This document shows, one piece after another, positions 9,404 to 16,963 of a stretch of 64,000 nucleotides of DNA; the first letter of the stretch is position 1, and each line of letters opens with the position of its first letter. The stretch is from contig JBFWQW010000001.1 in the NCBI GenBank assembly GCA_050249235.1, positions 23,933 to 87,932 of the forward strand, in the 5' to 3' direction. The position numbers and the translations under genes were made by a program. Under the pieces are notes generated by a model that was given only the letters and a program-made list of their open reading frames with translations, was not told where the DNA came from and made no database searches. Origin of the DNA: JAEKLB01 sp050249235 (lineage in GTDB: Bacteria; Actinomycetota; Acidimicrobiia; Acidimicrobiales; CADCSY01).

Positions 9404-10013
9404 CGTGGTCGGCGGCGACGGGTCGACCCGGGTCGGACCCCGTCCGGGCCTCGAGGTCGCCGGGGGCGAGGTCGGCCGGGTCGTCGACGTCGCGCACGAG
9501 GTCGGCAGCCCGGACCACGTCGAACGCGAGGCCCAGCCGGGCCGCCTCGGCCCGGTGGCGGGCGAACGAGCCGGGGCCGTAGGCGAACCGGAAGCCGGCG
9601 CCGGTCGGGACGACCAGGACGTTCGTGCCGTCGTCGCGACGGTCGGGCACGGCCACCACGCCCGAGCCCCCGGCCAGGGCCCGGAGGTCGCGGGCGTCGG
9701 GGAGGTCGCCGTGGGCGACGACCACCCTCCTGCAGCCGGCGCCGGCCAGGGCGTCGACGCCGGCGGCGACGGCGCCGTTCAGGTCGAGGCCGGCCGTCCA
9801 CGTCACCGCCGCGCCGGCGGCGACGGCCCAGGCGGCGACGTCGTCGTCGTCGCAGGCGACCGTGACGGGAAGGTCGTGGGCCGCGGCCAGAACCCGGGTG
9901 GCGAGCTCGCGGGCCAGGTCGGCCCGGGCCTCGGCACCGAGGACGGGGGCGAGCCGGGCCTTGGCCAGGCCGAAGGCCTTCACCGGGACGAGGACGGCGA
10001 CCTCGGTCCGCAC
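9396..10013 (-). CDS. cofC: 2-phospho-L-lactate (or PEP) guanylyltransferase, F420 biosynthesis
   Basis: CofC/FbiD activates 2-phospho-L-lactate or phosphoenolpyruvate with GTP in coenzyme F420 assembly. The 205-residue protein starts with the nucleotidyltransferase motif VLVPVKAFGLAKARLAP and continues with DLNGAVAAGVDAL, VVVAHGDLPDA and DDGTNVLVVP, all typical of the family. GTG 10013 is chosen because a -10 box (TACACT, 10028 to 10023 on this strand) lies nine bases upstream. The same frame stays open for another 3 kb, but that part is antisense to gpsA and its partner. The F420 pathway is continued by cofE at 25354. Confidence 0.9.
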   Translation of the reverse strand: MRTEVAVLVPVKAFGLAKARLAPVLGAEARADLARELATRVLAAAHDLPVTVACDDDDVAAWAVAAGAAVTWTAGLDLNGAVAAGVDALAGAGCRRVVVAHGDLPDARDLRALAGGSGVVAVPDRRDDGTNVLVVPTGAGFRFAYGPGSFARHRAEAARLGLAFDVVRAADLVRDVDDPADLAPGDLEARTGSDPGRPVAADHDG

Positions 10014-10044
10014 AGGCGGGTGAGTGTACGTACGCTCCCGGCTC
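10014..10044. promoter_or_regulatory. Back-to-back divergent promoters of cofC and gpsA
   Basis: Only 31 bases separate the start codons. The plus-strand -10 (TACGCT, 10031-10036) is eight bases from the gpsA ATG, and the minus-strand -10 (TACACT, 10028-10023) is nine bases from the cofC GTG. The two boxes are two bases apart inside GTACGTAC, so one polymerase should exclude the other. Confidence 0.6.
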
Positions 10045-11034
10045 ATGGCGCTGCGGGTGACGGTGGTCGGCGCCGGCTCGTGGGGCACCACCGTGGCGGC
10101 GCTGCTGGCGGCGGAGTCGACGGTGGCGCTCTGGGCCCGGCGGCCCGAGGTGGCCGAGCTGATCGCCACGACCGGCACCAACCCGGTGTACCTGCCCGGC
10201 GTGATCCTGCCGCCGGAGGTGGTGGCGACCTCCTCCCTGGCGGACGCCGTCGCCGGGACGGACGTGGTGGCGATGGCGGTGCCGTCCGGCGGGTTCCGGT
10301 CGGTGCTGGCCCAGGCCCTGCCCGACCTGCCCGGGGGCGTCCCCGTGGTCAGCCTGGCGAAGGGGCTCGAGCCCGGGACCCGGCTCCGCATGACCCAGGT
10401 GGTGGCCGACGTGGCCCCGGGCCACCCGCCGGGGGCGCTCACCGGTCCGAACCTGGCCGGCGAGATCGCCGCCGGCCAGCCGGCCGCGGCCGTGCTCGCC
10501 GTCGCCGACGCGGACCTGGCCGCGTGGCTCCAGCCCGTGTTCCACCGGCCCACGTTCCGCGTGTACACGAACCCCGACGTGGTGGGCTGCGAGATCGCCG
10601 GCGTGGTGAAGAACGTCATCGCCATCGCGGCCGGCATGGTCGAGGGCCTCGGCTTCGGCGACAACACCAAGGCGACGGTGATGACCCGTGGGCTCGCCGA
10701 GCTGAGCCGGCTGGGCGCGGCCCTCGGCGGCGACCCCCGCACGTTCGCCGGCCTGGCCGGCCTGGGCGACCTGGTGGCCACCTGCGCCAGCGAGCGCAGC
10801 CGCAACCACCGGGTGGGCGTCGAGCTGGGCCGGGGCCGGGCCCTGCCCGACATCCTGGCCGCCACCCCGATGGTGGCCGAGGGGGTGGCCTCGTCGGCGG
10901 TCGTCTGCGAGCTGGCCGCCGGGGCCGGCATCGAGATGCCGCTGGCCGACCAGGTCCGGGCGGTGTGCCAGGGCGTGGCCACGCCGGCCGAGGTGGTCGC
11001 CGCCCTGCTGCGCCGGGCCCCCACGAGCGAATGA
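10045..11034 (+). CDS. gpsA: Glycerol-3-phosphate dehydrogenase [NAD(P)+]
   Basis: A cytosolic enzyme reducing dihydroxyacetone phosphate to sn-glycerol 3-phosphate, the backbone for phospholipids. The 329-residue protein has the N-terminal dinucleotide motif GAGSWG (residues 9-14), VSLAKGLE, LTGPNLAGEIA (equivalent of SGPSFA), the catalytic-lysine region GVVKNVIAIAAGMVEGLGFGDN and GLGDLVATCASERSRN. ATG 10045 has a -10 box eight bases upstream; a GTG at 10024 would lie inside the promoter. The stop overlaps the next start as ATGA. Confidence 0.97.
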   Translation: MALRVTVVGAGSWGTTVAALLAAESTVALWARRPEVAELIATTGTNPVYLPGVILPPEVVATSSLADAVAGTDVVAMAVPSGGFRSVLAQALPDLPGGVPVVSLAKGLEPGTRLRMTQVVADVAPGHPPGALTGPNLAGEIAAGQPAAAVLAVADADLAAWLQPVFHRPTFRVYTNPDVVGCEIAGVVKNVIAIAAGMVEGLGFGDNTKATVMTRGLAELSRLGAALGGDPRTFAGLAGLGDLVATCASERSRNHRVGVELGRGRALPDILAATPMVAEGVASSAVVCELAAGAGIEMPLADQVRAVCQGVATPAEVVAALLRRAPTSE

Positions 11035-13061
11035 GCCGGCGGCGGGCGGTGCCCCCGGGCGGCACCGCCGACCTCTCGGGCTGGATCTGGCCGGCCTGGC
11101 TGGAGCGCCAGCTCGACCCCGCCTCGCCGGCCCATGCGCCCGACCAGCCCCTGCCGGGCGCGACGAACGTCACCGCCCGGAGCTGGACCTCGGTCGGCAA
11201 CCTCGACTCGGCGCTCGTGGCGACGGTCGACGGCCACGGCCTGGTGACGGGGCCGGGGGCGGGGTGGTCGCTCGACTGGTGGGTCGGCGCCGACGACCGC
11301 TGGCACCTGCCGAGCCGGGAGCCGGCCGTCCGCCAGCGGCTGCTGGAGGGCGCGCCGGTGGTCGAGACGTCGATGCGGGTGCCGAGCGGCGACGCCGTGC
11401 ACCGCGTCCACGCCGTCCGGGAGGGCGGCCACGAGCTCGTCGTCGTCGAGGTGGAGAACCGCAGCCCGGCCCCCGTGGCGCTGGCCCTGGCGGTCCGGCC
11501 GTACGACGGCCGGTCGCTCGTGGCGGTGGGCCGGATCGAGCTGGTCGACGGCACCACGGTCGTGGTCGACGGCCGCCCCGCCCTGTTCCTGCCCCGCCCG
11601 CCGAACCGGGCGGCCGGGTCGACGGCGGCCGGGGGCGACGTGGCGTCGGTGGTGACGGCCGGCGCCGCCGGCGACCGGTTCGGCGCGGTCGACGACCCCG
11701 ACGGGCTGGCCACCGCCGCCTTCGTGTGGCCTCTGCCCCACCGCAGCGCCCTCCGGGTGGCGATGCCGCTGTCGGTGCCGATGGCGGGGCCGGGCTGGAT
11801 CGGGTGGCGTCGCCGTCCCGGGCGGGGGAGGGAGGGGGTCGGGCCGCGACCGGACCTGGCCGGCCTCCCGGCCGGGGCCCGGGTGGCCAACGGCTGGAAG
11901 GCCCACGGCGCGGGCGGCCTGCGCCTGGTCCTGCCCGACGACCGCCTCGCCGAAGGCGTGGCCGCCACCCGCCAGCACCTCCGGGCCGGCACCGACCGGC
12001 CGCCCGCCGACCTGCGGGCCGCCACCTGGCTGCCTGGCGCCCTCGACCGGTTCGGCCTCGGCGCCGAGGTCGCCGGCCGGGCTGCCCGCTACCCCGAGGC
12101 GCTGCGGCTGGGGGGCGGGATCGGTCTGGCCGGTGCCGGCTCGGCGGGGGAGGGGGCTGCGCTGCACGCCCTGGCCGAGCACTGGCGGCTCCACCGCGAC
12201 CGCCCGACCGCCGTCGAGCTGGTGCCCACCGTGGCCGCGGTCGCAGGCGCGCTGGCCGCACCGGCCCGCCGCCACCGGGGCGACCTGGGGTCGCCGTGGC
12301 GGCTGGCCGGGCTGCTGGCCGCGGCCGAGTTGCTGGGCGCGGCGGGCGAGGTGCGGGGCGCAGCCGACGCCCGCGGCCGGGCCGAGGCGGCTCGTGCCGG
12401 CCTCGCCGTCACGGGGTCCGACGACGCCCTGGCCGCCTGCTGGCAGCTCCGCCTCGTCGGCCCCGACGACCCCCGGGTGCGGGCGGCCCGGTCGGCGGTG
12501 GGGGCGCGGCTCGACGGCGACCTCCCGGCCGGCGCCGGCCTCGACGCCCGGGCCGCGGTCGAGCTGGCGCTCGTCGAGGTCGAGGCCGGCGACCGGCGGG
12601 CCCTCGACCGGTTGGCCTGGCTGCTCGAGGTGGCGACGCCGACGTGGACGTGGCCGACGACCGTGCACCCCCGGCTCCGGAGCGGCTCGGCCGGCGACGG
12701 CGACGACGTCGTCGTGGCCGCCGGGCTCCTGCTGCTGGTCCGCCAGCTCCTCGTGCGGGAGCGGCCGGCGGGGCTGACCCTGGTCGGGCTCGTGCCGGAG
12801 GCCTGGCTGGGCCGGGGACTCGAGGTCCACGACGCCCCGACCACCCACGGCCTCCTCTCCTACGCGCTGCGTTGGCACGGCGACCGGCCCGCCCTGCTGT
12901 GGGAGCTGGCCCCGCACGAGGGGGCCGGCGTGGTGGTCCTCACCGCGCCCGGCCTCGATCCGTCGTGGTCGAGCGCCGAGCGCTCGGGCGAGGCGCTGCT
13001 GGCGCCGGTGCCCGTCCCGGCGGCGGCGACGCGCGTCGGACTGTCCCCCCGTCGGCGCTGA
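11031..13061 (+). CDS. Large uncharacterised protein, possibly alpha/alpha-barrel glycosidase-like
   Basis: A 676-residue protein I do not recognise confidently. The first 300 residues contain beta-rich sequence (NVTARSWTSVGNLDS, WSLDWWVGADDRWHLPS, VVVEVENRSPAPVALALAVRPYDG) that resembles the N-terminal sandwich of glycoside-hydrolase/phosphorylase-like proteins. The second half is alanine-rich helical repeats compatible with a six-hairpin toroid. No signal peptide or membrane segment is visible. ATGA overlap with gpsA indicates translational coupling. A role in polysaccharide metabolism is a guess from fold-like features only. Confidence 0.8.
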   Translation: MSRRRAVPPGGTADLSGWIWPAWLERQLDPASPAHAPDQPLPGATNVTARSWTSVGNLDSALVATVDGHGLVTGPGAGWSLDWWVGADDRWHLPSREPAVRQRLLEGAPVVETSMRVPSGDAVHRVHAVREGGHELVVVEVENRSPAPVALALAVRPYDGRSLVAVGRIELVDGTTVVVDGRPALFLPRPPNRAAGSTAAGGDVASVVTAGAAGDRFGAVDDPDGLATAAFVWPLPHRSALRVAMPLSVPMAGPGWIGWRRRPGRGREGVGPRPDLAGLPAGARVANGWKAHGAGGLRLVLPDDRLAEGVAATRQHLRAGTDRPPADLRAATWLPGALDRFGLGAEVAGRAARYPEALRLGGGIGLAGAGSAGEGAALHALAEHWRLHRDRPTAVELVPTVAAVAGALAAPARRHRGDLGSPWRLAGLLAAAELLGAAGEVRGAADARGRAEAARAGLAVTGSDDALAACWQLRLVGPDDPRVRAARSAVGARLDGDLPAGAGLDARAAVELALVEVEAGDRRALDRLAWLLEVATPTWTWPTTVHPRLRSGSAGDGDDVVVAAGLLLLVRQLLVRERPAGLTLVGLVPEAWLGRGLEVHDAPTTHGLLSYALRWHGDRPALLWELAPHEGAGVVVLTAPGLDPSWSSAERSGEALLAPVPVPAAATRVGLSPRRR

Positions 13062-13082
13062 GCCCGTGTTTCGGTGCTGAGT

Positions 13083-13100
13083 CGGCGGGACGGCCCGCCG
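13083..13100 (+). terminator. Short GC hairpin before rnhB
   Basis: CGGCGGG (13083-13089), a four-base loop, then CCCGCCG (13094-13100). It lies 21 bases after the preceding stop codon and could end that transcript, but there is no T-run and it abuts the rnhB -10 box. Confidence 0.3.
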
Positions 13101-13116
13101 GCGTACGCTCCGGCCC

Positions 13117-14004
13117 GTGGCCCCTCCCGCTGCGACCACGGCCCCGGTGCTGCGCAGGGCCATCAGGCGCAAGCCCCCGTCGCTCGACCACGAGCGGGCC
13201 CTGTGGGCCGCCGGCCACGACGTCGTGGTCGGGGTCGACGAGGTGGGGCGGGGCGCCTGGGCCGGGCCGCTCACCGTCGGCGCCGCGGTGGTGCCACCCG
13301 ACCGGCGGGTCTACAAGGTGCGCGACTCCAAGCTGCTCCACGAGGCGGAGCGGGAGGCGCTGTTCGAGCGGATCGCGGGCTGGTGCCGGGCCTGGGCCGT
13401 GGGTCACGCCAGCCAGGAGGAGTGCGACGAGCTCGGCATGTCGGCCGCCCAGAAGCTGGCCGCCAGGCGCGCCATCGACGGCCTGGGCCTCGAGCCCGAC
13501 CGCGTGCTCGTCGACGGCAACTGGGACTTCGTGGGCGGGGGCCGCACCGAGCGGCTGGTGAAGGGCGACGCCCGCTGCCTGAGCATCGCGGCGGCGTCGA
13601 TCCTGGCCAAGGTGAGCCGGGACCGCATCATGCGGGCCGAGGCCGACCACTTCCCCGGCTATGACTTCGAGCGGAACAAGGGCTACCCGTGCCCCCGCCA
13701 CAAGCTCGCCCTCCAGGGGATGGGCCCGACCTCGATCCACCGCCGCACCTGGGTGTTCATGGACCACCTGCCCTTCACGTCCCTGCACCGGCCGCTGGCG
13801 CTGGCGCTCGACGACCAGCTGTCCCTGTTCGACGGCGGGGTTCCTCCCCGGGGGTCCGGGGGTGGGCCGGGTGCCGTGGCCGTCGACCCCTTCGGTGCCG
13901 TCGACGGTGCCCCCGCCGGCAGGGACGTCGAGGTGCTCGTCCGGCCCACCCGTCCCGCCGCTGCCGACACCGCCCTCGACGACCCGACCGTCATGCCGGC
14001 CTGA
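13117..14004 (+). CDS. rnhB: Ribonuclease HII
   Basis: Removes ribonucleotides and RNA-DNA hybrids from DNA. The 295-residue protein has the RNase HII signature VVVGVDEVGRGAWAGPL (acidic pair near 41-42), VRDSKLL, LVDGNWDF and SIAAASILAKVSRD. About 60 residues after the family core (from DGGVPPRGSGGG) form a low-complexity tail with no recognised function. GTG 13117 has a -10 box TACGCT (13104-13109) seven bases upstream. Confidence 0.96.
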   Translation: MAPPAATTAPVLRRAIRRKPPSLDHERALWAAGHDVVVGVDEVGRGAWAGPLTVGAAVVPPDRRVYKVRDSKLLHEAEREALFERIAGWCRAWAVGHASQEECDELGMSAAQKLAARRAIDGLGLEPDRVLVDGNWDFVGGGRTERLVKGDARCLSIAAASILAKVSRDRIMRAEADHFPGYDFERNKGYPCPRHKLALQGMGPTSIHRRTWVFMDHLPFTSLHRPLALALDDQLSLFDGGVPPRGSGGGPGAVAVDPFGAVDGAPAGRDVEVLVRPTRPAAADTALDDPTVMPA

Positions 14005-14045
14005 CCGCGGGCCGGGGACTCCGGGCGGGCCGGTAGCGTCCGGGC

Positions 14046-14414
14046 GTGGCCGTCGCCCTCGCCGTCTGGACGCTCGTGGTGTGGGCCACCCGGGTCCGCA
14101 ACGTCGTGGCCGACGGCGGTGGGGCAGGCGAGCTGCTCGTGCCGGTCGGGCTGACCGCCCTGGCCGTGGCGGCCCTCGTCGACCGGCGCCGCGGGGCGTC
14201 CGTCCTGGCCGCGGCCACGGTGGCGGTGTGGGGGGTGCGGCTGCCGCTGCTCCTCGCCCACGACCACCCCGGTCCGTTCAAGGTGGTCCACGCCGTGCTG
14301 GCCGTGGTTTCGATCGGCCTCGCCGCCGCCGTGCTGCGTTCGACCGGCCCGGGGCTGCGCCGGCGTCGCACCGCGCCGGTGGACGGGACCGCCCGGGTCC
14401 GCCAGGCCGGCTAG
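14046..14414 (+). CDS. Small multi-span membrane protein
   Basis: A 122-residue hydrophobic protein with three to four predicted membrane segments (about 2-15, 31-45, 54-72 and 79-97) and a basic C-terminus. No family recognised. GTG 14046 follows TAGCGT (14034-14039) by six bases, so a leaderless transcript is likely. The following 232 bases to the next gene hold no recognisable element apart from the next gene's promoter. Confidence 0.65.
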   Translation: MAVALAVWTLVVWATRVRNVVADGGGAGELLVPVGLTALAVAALVDRRRGASVLAAATVAVWGVRLPLLLAHDHPGPFKVVHAVLAVVSIGLAAAVLRSTGPGLRRRRTAPVDGTARVRQAG

Positions 14415-14646
14415 CGCCCGCCGCTCGGTCGGCGGCCGGGTCGGGCTCGTCGCTTGGCCACGCCGACCCCCGCCCGTGGACCGGATCCCTCCGGCTCTTC
14501 GGCCGGCGCGGCCACTCGATCCGGGTCGGGCTTCGTCGGCACACCGCCGGTCGCCGTCGTCGATCCCGCCCCGGACGAGCCGGTGCAGGGCGCGGTGCGC
14601 ATGGACCTGGGGCGCCCGGGCGGCGCGGGGTAACCTGCCGCCCGCC

Positions 14647-14991
14647 ATGGGCCAGCTCATCACCGTCGTCTCGAAGCCGTCGCCCCGACCGGGCGTGCTG
14701 CGCCTCGAGACCAACCGCAACCTCACCGGCATGGGCCACGAGCGCTACGCCGGCCCGGCCGACGCCACCGGCGACCGGCCGGTCGACCAGCTCGCCCGGC
14801 GGCTGTTCGAGGCGGACGAGATCGAGTCGATCCACATCTACGGCAACATCATCACCGTCGACCTGGCCAAGGGCGCCTCGGGCGCCGACCTGGCCGAGGT
14901 GGTGCGCGAGCTGTTCGTCCACTACCTGCCCGGCGTGCTCCCGCCCACCGACGAGGAGCTCACCGGGGTGGCGCCGGCCGCCGAGGCCTAG
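14647..14991 (+). CDS. NifU N-terminal (Nfu_N) domain protein
   Basis: A 114-residue stand-alone Nfu_N-type domain: SKPSPRPGVLRLETNRNLTGMGHERY, then DRPVDQLARRLFEADEIESIHIYGNIITVDLAKGAS, which matches the pattern in Nfu/NifU scaffold-associated proteins. The C-terminal CxxC cluster-binding domain of Nfu is absent, so a direct iron-sulfur scaffold role is doubtful. ATG 14647 has TAACCT (14631-14636) ten bases upstream. A longer upstream frame exists but is shadow sequence. Confidence 0.8.
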   Translation: MGQLITVVSKPSPRPGVLRLETNRNLTGMGHERYAGPADATGDRPVDQLARRLFEADEIESIHIYGNIITVDLAKGASGADLAEVVRELFVHYLPGVLPPTDEELTGVAPAAEA

Positions 14992-15033
14992 CCCGGCGGT
15001 CCCGGCCGCCGACGGCACGCGGGAGCGTCGTCG

Positions 15034-15885
15034 CTACCGCCCGAGCACGCGGCGCCAGCGCGCTTCGGCCAGCGAGTACACACCGAAGGCGGCGAAGCCG
15101 GCCGCCAGCACGACGAGCACCGGCGGGCCGTACCACTCAGCCGCCACCTCCTTGAGGGCCCCGTCGAGGCCCTTCGCCTCGGTGGGGTCGAGGGTGATCG
15201 CGGCCCGGACGACGAAGAGGCCGACGAGCGTGAAGCCGGCGCCCCGGCCGAGGTGGCCGGCGGTGCCGAGGACCCGCACGGTGCGCTCGCTGGCGTCGCC
15301 GAGCTCGCCCCGCTTGAGCCGCTCCATGAACGAGCCCGTCACGGCCCGGTAGCCGTTGAAGAGGCCGACGCCGACGACGGCGAGGCCGGCACCGGCGACG
15401 AGCAGGCGCCCGCCCGGCCAGCCCAGGGCGACGGCGGTGAGGGACTGCTCCTCCTCGCCGCCGTCGCCGCGGTGGGTGACGGCGAAGCGGGCGATGCTGA
15501 TGGCGAAGCCGATGTGGAGCACCGCCGTCGCCAGCGACCGCAGCCGGGTGCCGGCATCGGCGTCGGCCTCGCGGCTGGTGCGGCCGGTGGCGGCTTCGGT
15601 GGCCCGCCAGACGGCGTAGCCGACCATGCCGAGGGCGAGGGCGGCCAGCAGGGCGGTCCCGTAGGAGCGGGCCGCGATGGTGGCCACGGCGCCCTCGCGG
15701 TCGGCCTGCCGTCCGTGGTCGCCGAAGGCGACGAGCAGGGCCAGCCAGCCGACGAGCAGGTAGACGAGGCCTCGGGCGGCCAGCCCGGCCCGGCCCAGGA
15801 TCTCGACGCCGTCGGCTGCCTTGGCGCCGGGGGCGGTGGTGGTGAGCGGCACCGCCCTGAGTTGCCCCCGGGGCGCCCCCGGCAA
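15034..15885 (-). CDS. DUF1206 family membrane protein
   Basis: A 283-residue membrane protein with six hydrophobic segments arranged as three two-helix repeats, each beginning with a small basic/aromatic motif (GRAGLAARGLVYLLVGW; LRSLATAVLHIGFAIS; LGTAGHLGRGAGFTLVGLF). This is the layout of DUF1206, whose function is unknown. The start is TTG 15885 with AAGGA eight bases upstream; a GTG at 15852 is the alternative. It is divergent from the SOS-controlled imuA' gene. Confidence 0.82.
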   Translation of the reverse strand: MPGAPRGQLRAVPLTTTAPGAKAADGVEILGRAGLAARGLVYLLVGWLALLVAFGDHGRQADREGAVATIAARSYGTALLAALALGMVGYAVWRATEAATGRTSREADADAGTRLRSLATAVLHIGFAISIARFAVTHRGDGGEEEQSLTAVALGWPGGRLLVAGAGLAVVGVGLFNGYRAVTGSFMERLKRGELGDASERTVRVLGTAGHLGRGAGFTLVGLFVVRAAITLDPTEAKGLDGALKEVAAEWYGPPVLVVLAAGFAAFGVYSLAEARWRRVLGR

Positions 15886-15964
15886 CCTCCCGTTCCTTGT
15901 CGACCGAGGTGGAACGACCCCGCCTCAGCCGACAGAGAACGGGGTGTGGGGGCCGCCCGGTGAT

Positions 15965-15980
15965 ACGAACAGGTGTTCGA
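15965..15980 (+). promoter_or_regulatory. SOS (LexA) box of imuA'-imuB
   Basis: ACGAACAGGTGTTCGA differs from the actinobacterial SOS palindrome TCGAAC-N4-GTTCGA at one base. The -10 box TACACT (15982-15987) follows one base after it, and ATG 15995 follows seven bases after that, so bound LexA would cover the promoter. Confidence 0.88.
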
Positions 15981-15994
15981 TTACACTGCCGGGG

Positions 15995-16963
15995 ATGGCA
16001 CTGGCGGAGCAGAGGGCCGATGGCCGGCCCGGGGGCCGGGTCGAGGGCTGGGTCGAGAGCTGGCTCGAGGATCCCGCCGACGAGTGGGTCGACCCGGTGC
16101 TCGAGCCGGTGGGGGCACCGCCAACCGCGGATGGCGAGGTGGGCCGGGCCGGGCGGGCGGGTGGTCGGGCGGGGTCGGTCCACCTCCCCGACCGGAGCCC
16201 GGGGGCGAGGGCGGCGCTGGCCCGGGTGGCCGAGCGGACCCGGCCCTCGGCCCTGGCCCGCCAGCGGGCCCTGCCGGTGCTGCCGGCGCTGGCCGGGCTG
16301 CTGCCGGACGGCCTGCGGCGGGGCTCCACCGTGGTGGTGGAGCCCGGGCCCGGCGCCACCACCCTCGCCGTCGCCCTGGTGGCGGCGGCCTCGGCCGACG
16401 GCAGCTGGGTGGCGGCGGTGGGGGTCCCGTCGCTCGGCCTGGCCGGGGCGGTCGAGCTGGGGATGGCTCCCGAGCGGCTGCTGCTCGTCGACCTCGACCT
16501 CGACCTCGACCTCGACTCGAGCTCGAGGGTCGAGCCGCACGGTGGCCGTGGGCGGTCCCCGGTCACCGCCGCCACGGTGGTGGCCGCGCTGGTCGACGCC
16601 GTCGACGTGGTGGTGCTCGGGGCCCGGGTGAGCCCGGCCGAGGCCCGCCGCCTGGCGGCCCGGGCCCGTGAGCAGGGGGCGGTGGTGGTGGCCCTCCCCG
16701 GTCGCTGGCCGGGGGTGGCCGACCTGCGGGTCCGGGTGGGCGGTGCCACCTGGGAGCTGCCCCACCGGCGTCTGGTGGCCCGCCGGGTGGAGGTGACGGT
16801 GGCGGGCCGGGGCGCCGCCGCCCGCCCCCGACGGTGCCCGCTGTGGCTCCCCGCCCCCGACGGCGCCGTCGCCGTCGTCGATGCCGAGCCGGGCGGGGAT
16901 GCCACCGCCCCCCGGGCCGGGTGGGCCCGGCCCGGGGGGCCGGTCGCCGCGGTGGCGGGATGA
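15995..16963 (+). CDS. imuA': ImuA'-like mutasome accessory protein
   Basis: A 322-residue RecA/SulA-like protein without a clear Walker A motif, in the position of ImuA': directly upstream of imuB, with ATGA overlap (16960-16963) and an SOS box. The central part (LLPDGLRRGSTVVVEPGPGATTLAVALVAAAS, then WVAAVGVPSLGLAGAVELGMAPERLLLVDLD) matches the RecA-like core of these proteins. In actinobacterial mutasomes ImuA' helps couple ImuB to DnaE2 for damage-induced mutagenesis. A hexanucleotide microsatellite encodes a run of alternating Asp-Leu at about residues 166-174. The frame is open upstream to 15821, but the promoter fixes the start at 15995. Confidence 0.87.
   Translation: MALAEQRADGRPGGRVEGWVESWLEDPADEWVDPVLEPVGAPPTADGEVGRAGRAGGRAGSVHLPDRSPGARAALARVAERTRPSALARQRALPVLPALAGLLPDGLRRGSTVVVEPGPGATTLAVALVAAASADGSWVAAVGVPSLGLAGAVELGMAPERLLLVDLDLDLDLDSSSRVEPHGGRGRSPVTAATVVAALVDAVDVVVLGARVSPAEARRLAARAREQGAVVVALPGRWPGVADLRVRVGGATWELPHRRLVARRVEVTVAGRGAAARPRRCPLWLPAPDGAVAVVDAEPGGDATAPRAGWARPGGPVAAVAG

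Noticed and set aside
9396..13274. A 1292-codon open frame on the minus strand
   Set aside because: Only the last 205 codons (cofC) show homology; the rest is antisense to gpsA and its partner and is compositionally a shadow.
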